A DNA stretch of 64,000 nt from Cylindrodendrum hubeiense. Lineage: Eukaryota > Ascomycota > Sordariomycetes > Hypocreales > Nectriaceae. Numbering within the stretch: position 1 is the first letter of the stretch; each line of letters begins with the position of its first letter. Made by a program: the position numbers and the translations under genes. The notes under the pieces were generated by a model, which did no database searches, was not told the origin of the DNA, and saw only the letters and a program-made list of their open reading frames with translations. Positions 1 to 10,110 of this stretch are shown here, piece after piece. The stretch lies in contig JAANBB010000044.1 in assembly GCA_014621425.1 (NCBI GenBank), positions 1 to 64,000 on the forward strand. The letters are read 5' to 3'.

Positions 1-370
1 TAATACTCAATTAGTTATTATTATATTAATAAACTAAATAATAAAATATAAGTAGAGGAAGCTAGTAAAAAGTCAAAACCAATTAATATTAATAAGGATT
101 GAATAGGAAATAAACTAGTAAATTAGATTAACTATATGAGTAAGTATTATAGTCAGTTAGTTATATTTAGTTCTAGATAATTTACTAGAGTATAAGCTAT
201 TAGATAAAGATTATAATCTAGTATCCGTAGAATAAGAAGCTAATAAGAACTAATAAGTAATAATAGAGAATAATATAAAATAGAAATAATAGGATTTTAA
301 TTACTTATAATTAGAATATAAATTCAAATCCCAAGGATTAAAACTATACTATTATAGTTAATTATATATT

Positions 371-583
371 AGGTTATCTTAGTAATATCATAATAATACT
401 ATCAGGTTATCTTAGTAATATTATAATAATACTATTAGGTTATCTTAGTAATATTATAATAGTACTATCAGGTTATCTTAGTAATATTATAATAGTGCTA
501 TTAAATCATATTGATTTAAGATAACCTAATAATACTATCATAATATAACTAAGATAACCTGATAGTATTATCGTAATATAATA
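371..583. repeat. 33-bp tandem repeat, four direct plus two inverted copies
   Basis: Four head-to-tail 33-bp units start with AGGTTATCTTAGTAATAT at 371, 404, 437 and 470. After a 15-bp break, two reverse-orientation copies begin with AAGATAACCT at 518 and 551. Units differ only by occasional A/G or C/T changes, as expected from transitions. The direct and inverted blocks could fold into a hairpin. Its function is unknown and it is probably part of a degraded repeat. Confidence 0.9.
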
Positions 584-1190
584 TAATTCTGATCGCTTAT
601 AGTTAAGCTGAGAATTCAAATATAAGAGATTAAAATTATACTATCTTAATATAATAGTAGCGGAATATTACAGTCACAGACTTAATACGGGTATAATAGC
701 TATTAGTCAAGCTGGCTTCACCGCCTTTAATTGTGTGTATATATGGAGACCTTTTTTTTTGAACTAATAAGGATTGTAGAAAAAGTCATGCCCGCATAAG
801 ATTATGCCCGCGTAGTAAAAAGTCATACCCCTCTAGCAATTACCTTATTAATAGTATATTAAGAGATATTAATAGGGGAGGTTAAGCGGGAAGACTGTTT
901 ATATATCTCTGACTAAATGGTAAAGGTGGGGATAGAGATAGATCTGAGAGATCGGAATATTAAATAGGGAGGAATTAGAGGGCGGAAAGTATCCGAGTAG
1001 ATGCTTTTTAATAGGGAGATGAGGTTAGATAGGAGGATTGAATTGAGACTTAAAGGAATTGGGGTGTATAATCTTGGCCTGCTCGAGGATAATTATCAGA
1101 TCGCGGGGGAGATATAAAGTGGTGGGGATTGCCATATCAGATAGGAAGGGCTGAGAAATATGGGGTTACCCAGGAGGGCAGATAAAAGGG

Positions 1191-1212
1191 AAGGTCTCTG
1201 ACCAGAGACCTT
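1191..1212. repeat. Near-perfect short palindrome
   Basis: AAGGTCTCTG and CAGAGACCTT flank a two-base spacer, giving a 10-bp-arm inverted repeat. Part of the left arm recurs inverted about 70 bp downstream as GACCTTCCC (near 1268), so a larger fold is possible. It sits in gene-free AT-rich DNA. No terminal-inverted-repeat element or target duplication was identified around it. Confidence 0.6.
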
Positions 1213-2087
1213 GGGATCATAAGGTATTAACACATAAGAGAAACCTTTTAAAAGGATAGCTTGGTAGAGGAATAAGACCTTCCCTAGCCCTCCTAGTAGA
1301 GTTTTCTTAATTTTCTATATTACTTATATTAATTTGCAATTTTCCCTTGATTTTCTTTGCTATTAGTTATGCCTGAGTCTTTGAGGTTAGGATTTTCATT
1401 ATATCAATCACGGTTTTCAACGCCTTGCCAACGCGAAGACTATTATTTCTTTAACTAAGTATCTAATTAGATACTTTCCTTCCTTAAGAACCTAAAATCA
1501 AGAGATAGTAGCCGATAGCTCTAGCTATGGCCTACGCGCACACCCGACCCAGGGAGACTTGCTACCAACACTTAATTGAGGATTTCTATGGGAGGGCATC
1601 TACTTTAGTGTTAGGCTAAGATCCCTTTTCTCGCCACTTTAATATGCTTAGTAGTTAAGATTTATATAATAAAATGAGAAGTTAGATATTTAAGGGAAAA
1701 GTGTAACACTCACTTATCTGTAACACTCACTTATTATATATATTAAATTAATTATATAAAAAATAATATATTAAGGACTAATAATACTCTAAGAGTATAT
1801 TACTCTATAGATTATAACACTCTATTACTCTATTACTCTACTAGTTATATATATAAACTATTTCACTTTAAATAAATATACTCCTTAATTATTAATAAAC
1901 TTAATTACACAGACACTCCTATTTACACATTATTAGACTCTATAATTCCCTTTACTCAGTATATATCCTAGTCCACTTAGATTATACCCTAACACATTCC
2001 TGCCTACCCTATACCTTCACCTGTATATAGTAACTAGAATATCACAAATAGGTTCTTAAAGATCGAGGCTATTATCATATCTTATTA

Positions 2088-2448
2088 CCATGAGAAACAC
2101 AGGATTTCCCTTATCTTAGATACTATAGTTATAGATAGTATTAATCTAGGGCTCGGGGTCTTAAGGGGTCTTTGTATTCAATAATTAAGCTGTCTTATAA
2201 GTAGGCTAGCTTGGGTATATATTATGTGCTCCGTGAACAGCTTTATAGGGAGCCTAGCTAGGATATATAAGAATAACTACCTTAAAGAGATTGGAGGCTA
2301 GGCTATAGGTTTCTTCCTTTATTAGGCCTTCTATACCTCTATCACTGCCCTCACAGTCTATTAGATTAGGTCCTCAAACACCTTATTATTATAGTCCTCC
2401 AGGCTTGGCTTAGAGGGCTCGTTATTGCTATAAGTGGCTTTGTCTTGG
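2088..2448 (-). pseudogene. RIP-type relic ORF, probable dead mobile element
   Basis: One minus-strand frame stays coding-like for about 120 codons but carries many stops, nearly all TAA or TAG: six between about 2290 and 2365, then isolated ones. Several fall where Gln would suit the surrounding Lys/Arg/Gln-rich text. That is the result expected from CpA to TpA transitions in CAA and CAG codons. No domain was recognised, so the transposon identity is inferred only from composition and setting. Confidence 0.4.
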
Positions 2449-3203
2449 GGCGGGAGGTTTCTCTTGATAGGGTTAAGGCTACCCTTATCCGCAGGGTTAG
2501 ATATCGTGACTTGCGGGACCTAGCTGTGCTAAGCTTTATTACGGCGTGTAGGGTCTTCGAATACGGCCTTAATTATAGTCAGTGCACTACTGCGATAAGG
2601 GACCTAGGATCTCAGTGAGGGCAGCTACTGTATATTATAGCTGCCTGCAATTGCTTGTAAAGTCCGGGCTCATAACCTGTTACAGGGGGTCATCATAATA
2701 GGTCTGGACTCAGAGAGATATATCGGTGGTCAATTTAAGCTGCTAGCAGTATCCGCACAGCTAAATACAGTGGTGGCATTCCCATCAGCCCTAACCGGCC
2801 CCATCTGATAGTCTGGCATCGGGCTTGATGCTTCGTGGGTCCCCACGTGACCTTGTGGCCCGCAACATATAATCACAATTACGTAGTCTAGAACACCAGG
2901 TGACCAGACAGCACCGGCTCGGATCTTTATAAATATATGGGATACTCTCGGAACAAATACTATTATACAGAGAAACATCACCAATATACTACTCAGTTCT
3001 TACACACGTACTAGACCGACTACTGTAGAATAACAGATATGTCGAAGATATCCTCTGGCATATCTACGGCGATTTTGCTATCCACCTCATATTGCGATCG
3101 CTTCATCGCAGAGGCGGTTGTCACGGCTTACATATTGCAAGTAAAATGATAATATTCAGTACAGCTCTCAATAGACACCTATAATAGACGACGACATGCT
3201 CTC

Positions 3204-4822
3204 TCAAAGAATATACATGGAATCAAGGCTCATGTCTCCTTCTAAGCCATTAGTAGTGGCTCCTTCGGCAATAAGCTTTGACTTCTTTGCATTTCTGCGT
3301 TTAAGCAGAAGCCAACAAGCGCCATATAGAAACCCAGCGACAACTGTCAGACCAGCAGAGACGGCATTACCAACTATATACCGGGGGCCTTGTTGACTGG
3401 GGTAGAGTTGCGATGAAACCAGGTTTGACACGTTAGCGATCGAATAAGCCAAGGGCATACCGATTGCACGTTTTGAATCTGGCGACAGATTGGTGGCAAT
3501 CCAAGTTACAGCCAGTGTGGAAATGGGATAGAGCCCTGTCGCGGTGTTAGATCACGGCCCATCACTAGAACAGAGACACGACGCACCTAAGACGAGAATG
3601 AACATTCCGGCATAGCCGGCATGGGGATTTGGCGTCCCGACACAAACAAGATATCCGATTGCAACTGGAATGCAACACCCGACGATGAACACTCCTCGCC
3701 GTTTGAGTTTATCGGAATAGTAGACCTGAATTACCAGAGAAATGGCGCCAAGGATGAAAACTGGGATGGTCATGTAGTTGACTTTAAGGGAAGCATACCT
3801 AGGCAAAGTAAGCGAGTTGTTCAATAATTTCACCAAGCATAGACACTTACCCAAGACCCTGGATGATTGTAGGCAAGAAAACACCAAATCCGTTAATTGC
3901 GACAGACGAAGTGAAGAAAGCTATTCCAAGCATGTAGACAAAGGGGTCTTTGAGAGCAATCATAACCCACTTGCGTTCAAACTTGTCTTCTCCTCTGTGT
4001 ATGAAGTCTCGCTGTTTTTTCAATCGCATGGTCTCTTTCTCTTCTGCTGTCAAATACCATGCAGTTTCGGCCGAGGTTGGGATAAAACACCAGCAAATGC
4101 CACCAACAACGACGGTAATGCAGAACTCGACAATGAATAGCCATCTCCAGGCCGCGAGTCCATGTCTTGTTCCCATAGTTTGAACAGCATACGCAAACAG
4201 CCCACCAAAAGCACCAGAGATGCATTGGGCGAGATTAGTTGTCATTATGCGCTTTCCTGCCTGCTCTCGGGGATAGATGGTAGAGAATAGATAGGCGAAG
4301 GCTTGGGCAAGACCGGCCTCGGCGGCATTCAACAGCATGCGGACGGCGATAGCCTGGCCGTATGTTTGGATAAACGCAGTTCCAATTGTACAAAGGCTCC
4401 ACAGGATGAATGCAGTACCGATTGCGGCGTTAGCACCGAAGCGCTTAACAGCCAGGACCCAAGGCAGCTCGAAGATAATGGTACAAACGCTTGAAAGTGT
4501 ATTAATATTGCCAAACTGGCCATTCTTGAGTCCGATATCCTCGTCAAAGCCGAAAACTCTAGCATTTCCAAGCTGTTCTGCTGTTAGTAATAGTGGGGTT
4601 TGCGGAAAAAGCTTCACTCACATTGTTTCGGTCTAGGGTGGACAAAACAAGGAAGACAACGGAAACTGGTAGAACAGTTTTGTCAAACTTTCTAAGAGCA
4701 GCTGCCTCTTTTTCCGGTTCAATGTAGATGACAGTGCTTTCCCCGGAAGCAAAGTCGTCGGGGTTCGTGGTGTCGACCACAGCTGACTTTAGTTTCATAT
4801 CCTTTGATAGATCAGACTCCAT
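3204..4822 (-). CDS. MFS transporter, Dal5/allantoate-permease-like (ACS family)
   Basis: Plasma-membrane symporter of the anion:cation symporter family, whose members import carboxylates, allantoate or vitamins. Exons on the minus strand are 4622-4822, 4572-3851, 3798-3587 and 3535-3204; they join in phase to 488 aa, normal for the family. The signature LDRNNLGNARVF forms across intron 1, followed by helices such as LPWVLAVKRFG and the second-half motif SYSIANVSNLVSSQLYP type region. Donors GTGAGT, GTAAGT and GTGCGT pair with AG acceptors, with CTAAC branch points. The start ATG at 4822 precedes an acidic cytoplasmic N-terminus. It is transcribed divergently from the Zn2Cys6 regulator, and their shared promoter holds two TCGG-N6-CCGA dyads. 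The substrate is not determinable from sequence alone. Confidence 0.9.
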
Positions 4823-5108
4823 TGCGGAAGCTTGCACTAGGAACAATTGTGGAAGGATATGGCTGTAGGACTAAGATATTGTAAGTGGTCTGTGAAGCGA
4901 AGGGCTATAGATCTCGCCAAGCCATGTACCTATAAGGATATCTTATGGTCTCCCATGGTCTTTCATAAGAGCCAGTGTAGCACATGTCGGCTATCCAAGC
5001 CGGCGCGATTATTGGATACCATGATAGGATGAGAAGGATGATAAGCTAGCGTGAGGACTGACGCCTCAAACATCATGATAAGCCAGATAATTGATATGGG
5101 TGGGTCCA

Positions 5109-5122
5109 TCGGACAATCCCGA
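5109..5122. promoter_or_regulatory. TCGG-N6-CCGA dyad (Zn2Cys6 operator type)
   Basis: TCGGACAATCCCGA is a perfect inverted CGG dyad with six-base spacing. This geometry is known for Ppr1 and UaY-type binuclear zinc regulators. The site lies in the divergent promoter. Confidence 0.65.
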
Positions 5123-5214
5123 ACTACAATCGGGGAAAGTCTTACGCGTCGCGGCCAATGAGTACTTGAGAACGTTCACTAGCGTTCGGCATGAATCATC
5201 CGCAATCGCACAGG

Positions 5215-5228
5215 TCGGGATCCTCCGA
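5215..5228. promoter_or_regulatory. TCGG-N6-CCGA dyad (Zn2Cys6 operator type)
   Basis: TCGGGATCCTCCGA is a second perfect dyad of the same geometry, about 106 bp from the first. The spacer differs but its GATCC core resembles the AGGATC spacer found at 10073. Confidence 0.65.
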
Positions 5229-5384
5229 TGGCCATAAAAGGAGCCCACGCCTCGCCCTTACAAACCATGCCAATGTAGTCGATTCTCGCAACTAGAACGT
5301 CTATCATCAGCTATCACTATCTCAATATCACTACTACTATCGCAATCAAAATTCCTACGATAAAACTTGCGGTCCAAATTTGAC

Positions 5385-7656
5385 ATGTCGCAAATGCAAT
5401 CGTCATCGCGCCCTAGCCAAAAGCTTGTCAGAGGGGTGACTGCGTGCCAGAGGTGAGTGACATATAACTTCTGTGCGATAGAGGGTATGGTTAGTGGACG
5501 ATGATAAGTTGACAGGGTACCTAGGTGTCGTCGGAGAAAGCAGAAAGTAATGATAACGGTCGGTTTATTCCGAGTATAAGATCGCTGACAATCATGTGAA
5601 CACGTAGTGTGATCTGAAGCATCCGAATTGCTCCAATTGCGAAAGCGCACACGTATTATGCCTGACGTATTACTCGGGAAAACAAGCCGAGGTGAGCTCA
5701 TTGGACATTGTCAACAATCATTACTTGTAACTGAAACTCTTCAAGATACCTCGCACTTACGTATCTGATTTAGAGGCGCAAGTTGAGAAGTTAACTCGGG
5801 AAAATCAAGAACTACGAACTCGAGCCAGTTCAGTCAATGGTGACAGGACTACTTCAATTGGATCGTATTCTCCGACAAGACATGAAATTGGCACCCTTCC
5901 TAGCGGAAGCCCCACAACTTCTGATGGAAGCTCGAGTCACTTCCAAGATTTGGTTAAGAGTGTTAGGAATGTCGTCGTTGAGCCTTCAAGGCAGCCGCGA
6001 TTTTTGGGACAGAGCAGTGGCATCACGCTCGCCAGACTGGTTATGGCAGCAATCCGCGTCGAATCACTGCCCACCACCCCTCTGTTTTCTGATCAACGCT
6101 CGTATGACCCTTCTTCGTCTGCGCCAGCAACGGAGGCTTCTTTTCCACCACGTCATGCTGCAGATCATTTAGTCGAAGTCTACTTCCAGTACCGCACGCC
6201 CCATCTGCCAATAATGAACCGGACACAGGTCGAGCAAGCCCTTGATAGCGCCTATCTCTATATGAGCGGCCAGCGACTCTCAGATCGAGAAGCTGAGAAG
6301 GATATTTTTACAGCCTACATGATCCTCGCCATCGCTCTCTGCGACGTTCCTAATCCATCTGGGGGTCGGCCAAGCCAAAGTGAGGGCTGCTTCCGGTCAG
6401 CGATCGGTTGGATAGAAAAAGTCATAACCTACTCAAAGAGCGATCTCGAAACTCTCCGTATCATACTCCTACTAGCCCAATTCGTCGCCCTGTGCCCATC
6501 TCGGGGGAGCCTGTGGCATTTAACTGGTACCGCCTTACGCTTATGTATTGACATCGGCCTACATTGGGAAACCGAAGAACAGTCCCTGAATATGGATCAA
6601 GACCTATTGCACGATCGCCGACGCTTATGGTACTCCACTTACCAGCTTGATCGTGTCTTGTGCATCACGCTCGGTCGCCCATTTGGCATTATCGACGAAA
6701 GCACCCGTGTCCCGCTTCCAAATCCTTGGAGGGTATCGCATCGGTCCCCAGGTTATGAACCCGACGAATTTGACGCGCATAACCAACGAGCTCACAACCA
6801 CTTGTTCAACTTGTCAAAACTTGAGTCGGAAATCAAGCATGTGCAACACAGTCAAGACTGGGCTCTGAAGATTGCCTACCCTAGAGCAAACTACGCCGCC
6901 TGGGTCCAGGATATCCAACCACGTCTGGAGGAATGGTATACTACTATTCCGCAACCTAGCGAAGCTCACCCATCATCCATATTTGCTCACCAGGCCTACT
7001 GGGATGCTATCTATAACAACTCAATCCTTTTACTCTACCGTCCGAATACCATTGTCCTGCAAGCATCGACAGACGTACTTTTCATTTCTTTCAAAGCTTC
7101 CAGCAAATTGATCGCAAACATCAAGATCTTACAGCGAGAAGGGAAAATTGATGTCCTATGGAAATCAGCCCATCATCTCTTCATGGCTGGACTCGGAGTT
7201 ATATATGGTCTCTGGCACTCGAAAGAGATACGAGACCAAAACCCCGTTGGAAATAGCATATCTACGCTTCAATCTTGCGCCTCAACGCTCTCTGCTTTAT
7301 CGGAAAGCTTTCCTGGGGCTTCAGGTTGTCGTGATGTCTTTGATACACTGTCTTCGGCAACAGTTCAATGGCTAGTCAACAATGACACCAAAGAGATGCG
7401 TCAAAACCGTATAGAATTTGAGAAACAAGCAACCGATTTACTTCAACAACTACAACCATCCCGTGGAGACATGACCAAAGCAAACGAAAGCAGCGCTAAT
7501 AAAATGTCCACTATGCTGGTAACTGATAGCTTTGTCTTCAGTGAGATGCTCAATTCTGCTGCACAATGGCATGATTTTCAGGATATGGGCTTTAGTGTTA
7601 TGGGATCTGATTCTTTGGCAGGAACAGGGGTGAACTCGGGACATTTTCCATTCTAG
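5385..7656 (+). CDS. Zn2Cys6 transcription factor with fungal_trans domain
   Basis: Probable pathway-specific nuclear regulator. Exons 5385-5452, 5525-5546, 5608-5691 and 5746-7656 join in phase to 694 aa. The binuclear zinc cluster is complete across three small exons, with Cys21, 24, 31, 38, 41 and 48 in perfect C-X2-C-X6-C-X6-C-X2-C-X6-C spacing; exon 2 is only 22 nt and encodes the RRRKQK core. A coiled-coil follows (about residues 60-85, LEAQVEKLTRENQELR), which normally sets dimer spacing. The large exon carries a fungal_trans (PF04082) region with the usual GTALRLCIDIGLHW-like stretch and a DRRRLWYSTYQLDR motif. The divergent partner is a Dal5-type transporter. CGG dyads spaced by six lie in its own promoter and upstream of the NMT1-like gene, so autoregulation is inferred. 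Start chosen: first ATG after an in-frame stop. Confidence 0.92.
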
Positions 7657-8689
7657 TCTATATCATCGGAATCTATTTGGTCCTTGGACAATCCTTCAAG
7701 ATTATACAGGGACTATGATGTTACATGAGGGAGTTCCAGCCGATGTATTGCTTACATAAATCCAAGTTCTAGCGGTACCTCCTAAACAGTAGTCTAATCC
7801 CAGGATAATGTGACAATGTCGAGAAAGCGCCGGCCAATATCGTTTGTGATATTTGAAGCCATAGCCGTGACAAATACAGCCTATTTTGAAGGTTTCCAGA
7901 GTCAGAGGTATTGGAATCATGGAGGATAATTCAAAACATTGGTCTGCGATTGAGTAGTATGAAGCCATATGATTGAAGGCGTGTTCCGCTGTTGGTGTTT
8001 GATGAGTACCTGATAATAGCGACCTGTTAATATACTACATGAAAATTAAAGAACCCAACACCCACCAAAAACGACTTATGACGCTGGTAGAGTGAATTTG
8101 CCTATACATGGTTGACACACTAGGGGAAAGAAGCAAACGAAGGCTTCGTAGAGGAAGAACATGATCAAACAAATTACAGAGTTATGCCTCAATTTCAGCA
8201 CTACAGATTATAAAATGAAGAATATTTCAGAGGCTTTAATGTCAATATGGCGCCATCTACGGCTCTGCGCATCATTGAAATTTCCACCCAAGAGCTGAAC
8301 CCCAAAGCCCCAACGCAAAGAGGCTACTTATTCAAACTGGCAAGTAGTAGAGACCCGGGGCTGACATTTGCAAACCTGGAGGCCTAGATTACCAGATACA
8401 GTGCGACGGCCGCGATAGAAAATGATCGAGGCCCTTTCGCTGTTGTTGCGAAGCCGACCGTGCTGCCATGGGCCACCAGGGGATTTTTACTGTTGGATCT
8501 GAGGAGTGGAGTGCATGCAGATGGTGTGTAGAAGCTCTTGATTTCTATCTAACTGAGGGCTTGGAAAAGCTCTTATATACAAAGATGCCATTTTTATCAT
8601 AGGGACTATGATAAGCACCTTGAAACTGAACCCAAGGGATCCGGGCCTTTAAGATCGGGCGGCTAGATGCGACACTTGCCATGAAGTCG
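7657..8689. other. Intergenic region holding only a small disrupted ORF
   Basis: This is about 1 kb between two 3' ends (regulator on plus, NMT1-like on minus). Apart from the interrupted reading frame at 8247-8531, I see no conserved gene, RNA or repeat. Local composition is moderately AT-rich. Confidence 0.5.
8247..8531 (+). pseudogene. Unrecognised small reading frame with one in-frame TAG
   Basis: From ATG 8247 a coding-like frame of 46 codons ends at TAG 8385-8387. It continues in the same frame for 47 more codons to TAG 8529. The text on both sides looks like protein (KAPTQRGYLFKLASS; DRGPFAVVAKPTVLPWATRG), with balanced composition. TAG may replace CAG, a C to T change at CpA, so this could be a nonsense-inactivated gene or gene fragment. 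I do not recognise the family. An unseen intron is an alternative, but no good donor/acceptor pair removes the TAG. Confidence 0.35.
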
Positions 8690-9613
8690 CTATTCAGTGC
8701 TCCCTACGGTTTGCTTTGCGGCAGCCGCGGGCCCATCATTGACGACGGCTTCATAGGCAAGGGGTTCCTTGACCAAGCGCGCATCAGCGAGCCCTAACTG
8801 CCACCGGTCGAATCCATTGCGAGGCACAGATGTGGATGTCCACATACCGTTGCGACGGAAGTTGTTGGTCACGCCGATGGTGACATCTACCGGGACAGTG
8901 GGAAAGAGCTCGGCGAGCTCGTCTCGGAATGATTCCGCATCATGCTGGAGCACCCAGTCTATGCCCTTGTTCAGTGCAATGCAGAACCGCTTCTGCGCAT
9001 CAAGTATCTTCGGGGTGATGGTCGCGGTCTCTCGGTAATAGACACTCCAAGGGACATCGCCTTCCGAGACCATCTCCAACACAACCGAGACATCGCTATT
9101 GCGCGCAGCCATGGCCCGTGCAGAGAGGTTATCGGTTATGAAATAGTCGCCCATACCGCCTTGAAATAGATTGCCTAGCATGAGACCGTCGAGATCCTGG
9201 ATGTAGTCCAAGGACCTTGGGTCGACACCATTTTCGCGCAGCAGCATCTTAAAGAAAAGACCAACACTGGCCCCGCCGCCTGACTTCATCAAGACAGTGC
9301 TCCCTGCCATATCAGCCACCTTGAACCCTTCCTGGTGGCCCCTTCTGAGAAGGGCGAGTGGTGAGCGGTTCGCAATTTGCGCGAACACAGTATAGTTTTG
9401 CACCCTGTCGCGGTACATTGAGGGCACCCAGATACCGCCAAGGGCCATGTCAGCTGTGCCTTCAGCGAGCCTGTCGAGCACACCATCCCAAGGTATAGGA
9501 ATATTGACAGTGACCTCAAGTCCTTGTTCGCGGAAGAAGCCATGCCGGTGGGCGATATACTCGGGGAGGTAATTGAGATTGTAGCCAGTGGCTGTGAGGT
9601 TGAATTGTTCCAT
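8690..9613 (-). CDS. NMT1/THI5-like (SsuA-type) substrate-binding fold protein
   Basis: Intronless 307-aa protein of the PF09084 SsuA/THI5 type-2 periplasmic-binding fold. Motifs include an N-terminal YLPEYIAHRHGFFREQGLEV block (approach helix followed by EQGL) and a strand with GTADMALGGIWVPSMY, equivalent to the ligand hinge of bacterial ABC solute-binding proteins. It lacks a signal peptide and lacks the CCCFC motif of eukaryotic HMP-P synthases (Thi5/NMT1), so thiamine-pyrimidine synthesis should not be assumed. In fungi such cytosolic proteins are often considered enzymes or ligand carriers of bacterial descent. The single exon and higher GC fit a transferred gene. Two TCGG-N6-CCGA dyads lie 316-469 bp upstream, linking it to the Zn2Cys6 regulator. 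Confidence 0.8.
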   Translation of the reverse strand: MEQFNLTATGYNLNYLPEYIAHRHGFFREQGLEVTVNIPIPWDGVLDRLAEGTADMALGGIWVPSMYRDRVQNYTVFAQIANRSPLALLRRGHQEGFKVADMAGSTVLMKSGGGASVGLFFKMLLRENGVDPRSLDYIQDLDGLMLGNLFQGGMGDYFITDNLSARAMAARNSDVSVVLEMVSEGDVPWSVYYRETATITPKILDAQKRFCIALNKGIDWVLQHDAESFRDELAELFPTVPVDVTIGVTNNFRRNGMWTSTSVPRNGFDRWQLGLADARLVKEPLAYEAVVNDGPAAAAKQTVGSTE

Positions 9614-9928
9614 GATGTGTTTTTGCTGGCGTCAAGACGAACTCAGCCTAATAGGGCTGGTATACTCCAAAATGTAGACGAACCGGAAGCTTAATTCGCT
9701 AAGTATTCTAATAAGGATTTGGGAGCAGGTACTCTTAAGTTATTTAAACACCTAGGTCTATGCCAGTGATTTTTAACAAAGCCCACATTTGACAGCCATT
9801 TGCGCTACAATCGGAGATGTCCTAAAGTCAGGCTTGTCCTTTATTTCCATCGGAAAACCGCGAAAATCCAGACGATGCTATTTCTTATCGACAGGCAGAG
9901 TCGCCCTCCTAGCGTGGGGCATTCATCA

Positions 9929-9942
9929 TCGGAGAATCCCGA
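9929..9942. promoter_or_regulatory. TCGG-N6-CCGA dyad
   Basis: TCGGAGAATCCCGA is a perfect six-spaced CGG dyad. Its spacer AGAATC recurs in the near-match at 10101. Confidence 0.65.
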
Positions 9943-10054
9943 TGAGGGCCTAGACAAACTGAGGTGTGGCCACTAGCTTATCGGGGCCCAATTACGACAA
10001 CTCCTGCTAGCGACTAGCAAGTTTGTGTCGCTCTCACCAAATCAGTATCCCCTG

Positions 10055-10110
10055 TCGAAGAATCCTAATCGGAGGATCCCGATTGCAGAATCAACACAGG
10101 AGAATCCCGA
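10055..10110. promoter_or_regulatory. Clustered TCGG-N6-CCGA site with two degenerate copies
   Basis: A perfect dyad, TCGGAGGATCCCGA, lies at 10069-10082. It abuts a degenerate copy at 10055-10068 (TCGAAGAATCCTAA) and is followed by a half-degenerate copy at 10097-10110 (CAGGAGAATCCCGA). The repeated AGRATC spacer suggests duplication of an operator unit. Confidence 0.6.

Larger units (their letters stand above)
1..3203. other. AT-rich gene-free region, probably RIP-degraded repeat DNA
   Basis: The first 700 bases are overwhelmingly A/T with runs of TAA, TAT and TTA and almost no CpG. GC rises gradually toward 3 kb. No frame gives a recognisable intact protein; the only ORF over 60 codons (2730-2984, minus) has no familiar motif. 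Such composition is typical of RIP-mutated transposon blocks, subtelomeres or centromere flanks in ascomycetes. No telomeric hexamer array is visible, so this is not the chromosome tip itself. The repeat and relic features inside are listed separately. Confidence 0.75.
4823..5384. promoter_or_regulatory. Divergent promoter shared by transporter and Zn2Cys6 regulator
   Basis: This 562-bp gap separates two divergent ATGs. It contains two perfect TCGG-N6-CCGA dyads (5109-5122 and 5215-5228) and a TATA-like CATAAAAGG near 5232 oriented toward the regulator. The dyads lie about 290-400 bp upstream of the transporter ATG and 160-275 bp upstream of the regulator ATG, which suits joint control and autoregulation. 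Confidence 0.65.

Noticed and set aside
1..700. Telomere or tRNA in the AT-rich left end
   Set aside because: No TTAGGG-type array and no cloverleaf with a T-loop TTCRANNC in correct spacing was found.
3535..3587. Apparent premature stop in the first transporter (pseudogene idea)
   Set aside because: A 51-bp intron with GTGCGT donor, CTAAC branch point and ACAG acceptor restores the frame and the conserved sequence.
5385..5745. Regulator apparently lacking its zinc cluster
   Set aside because: The largest open frame misses it, but three small upstream exons restore all six cysteines in perfect spacing and phase.
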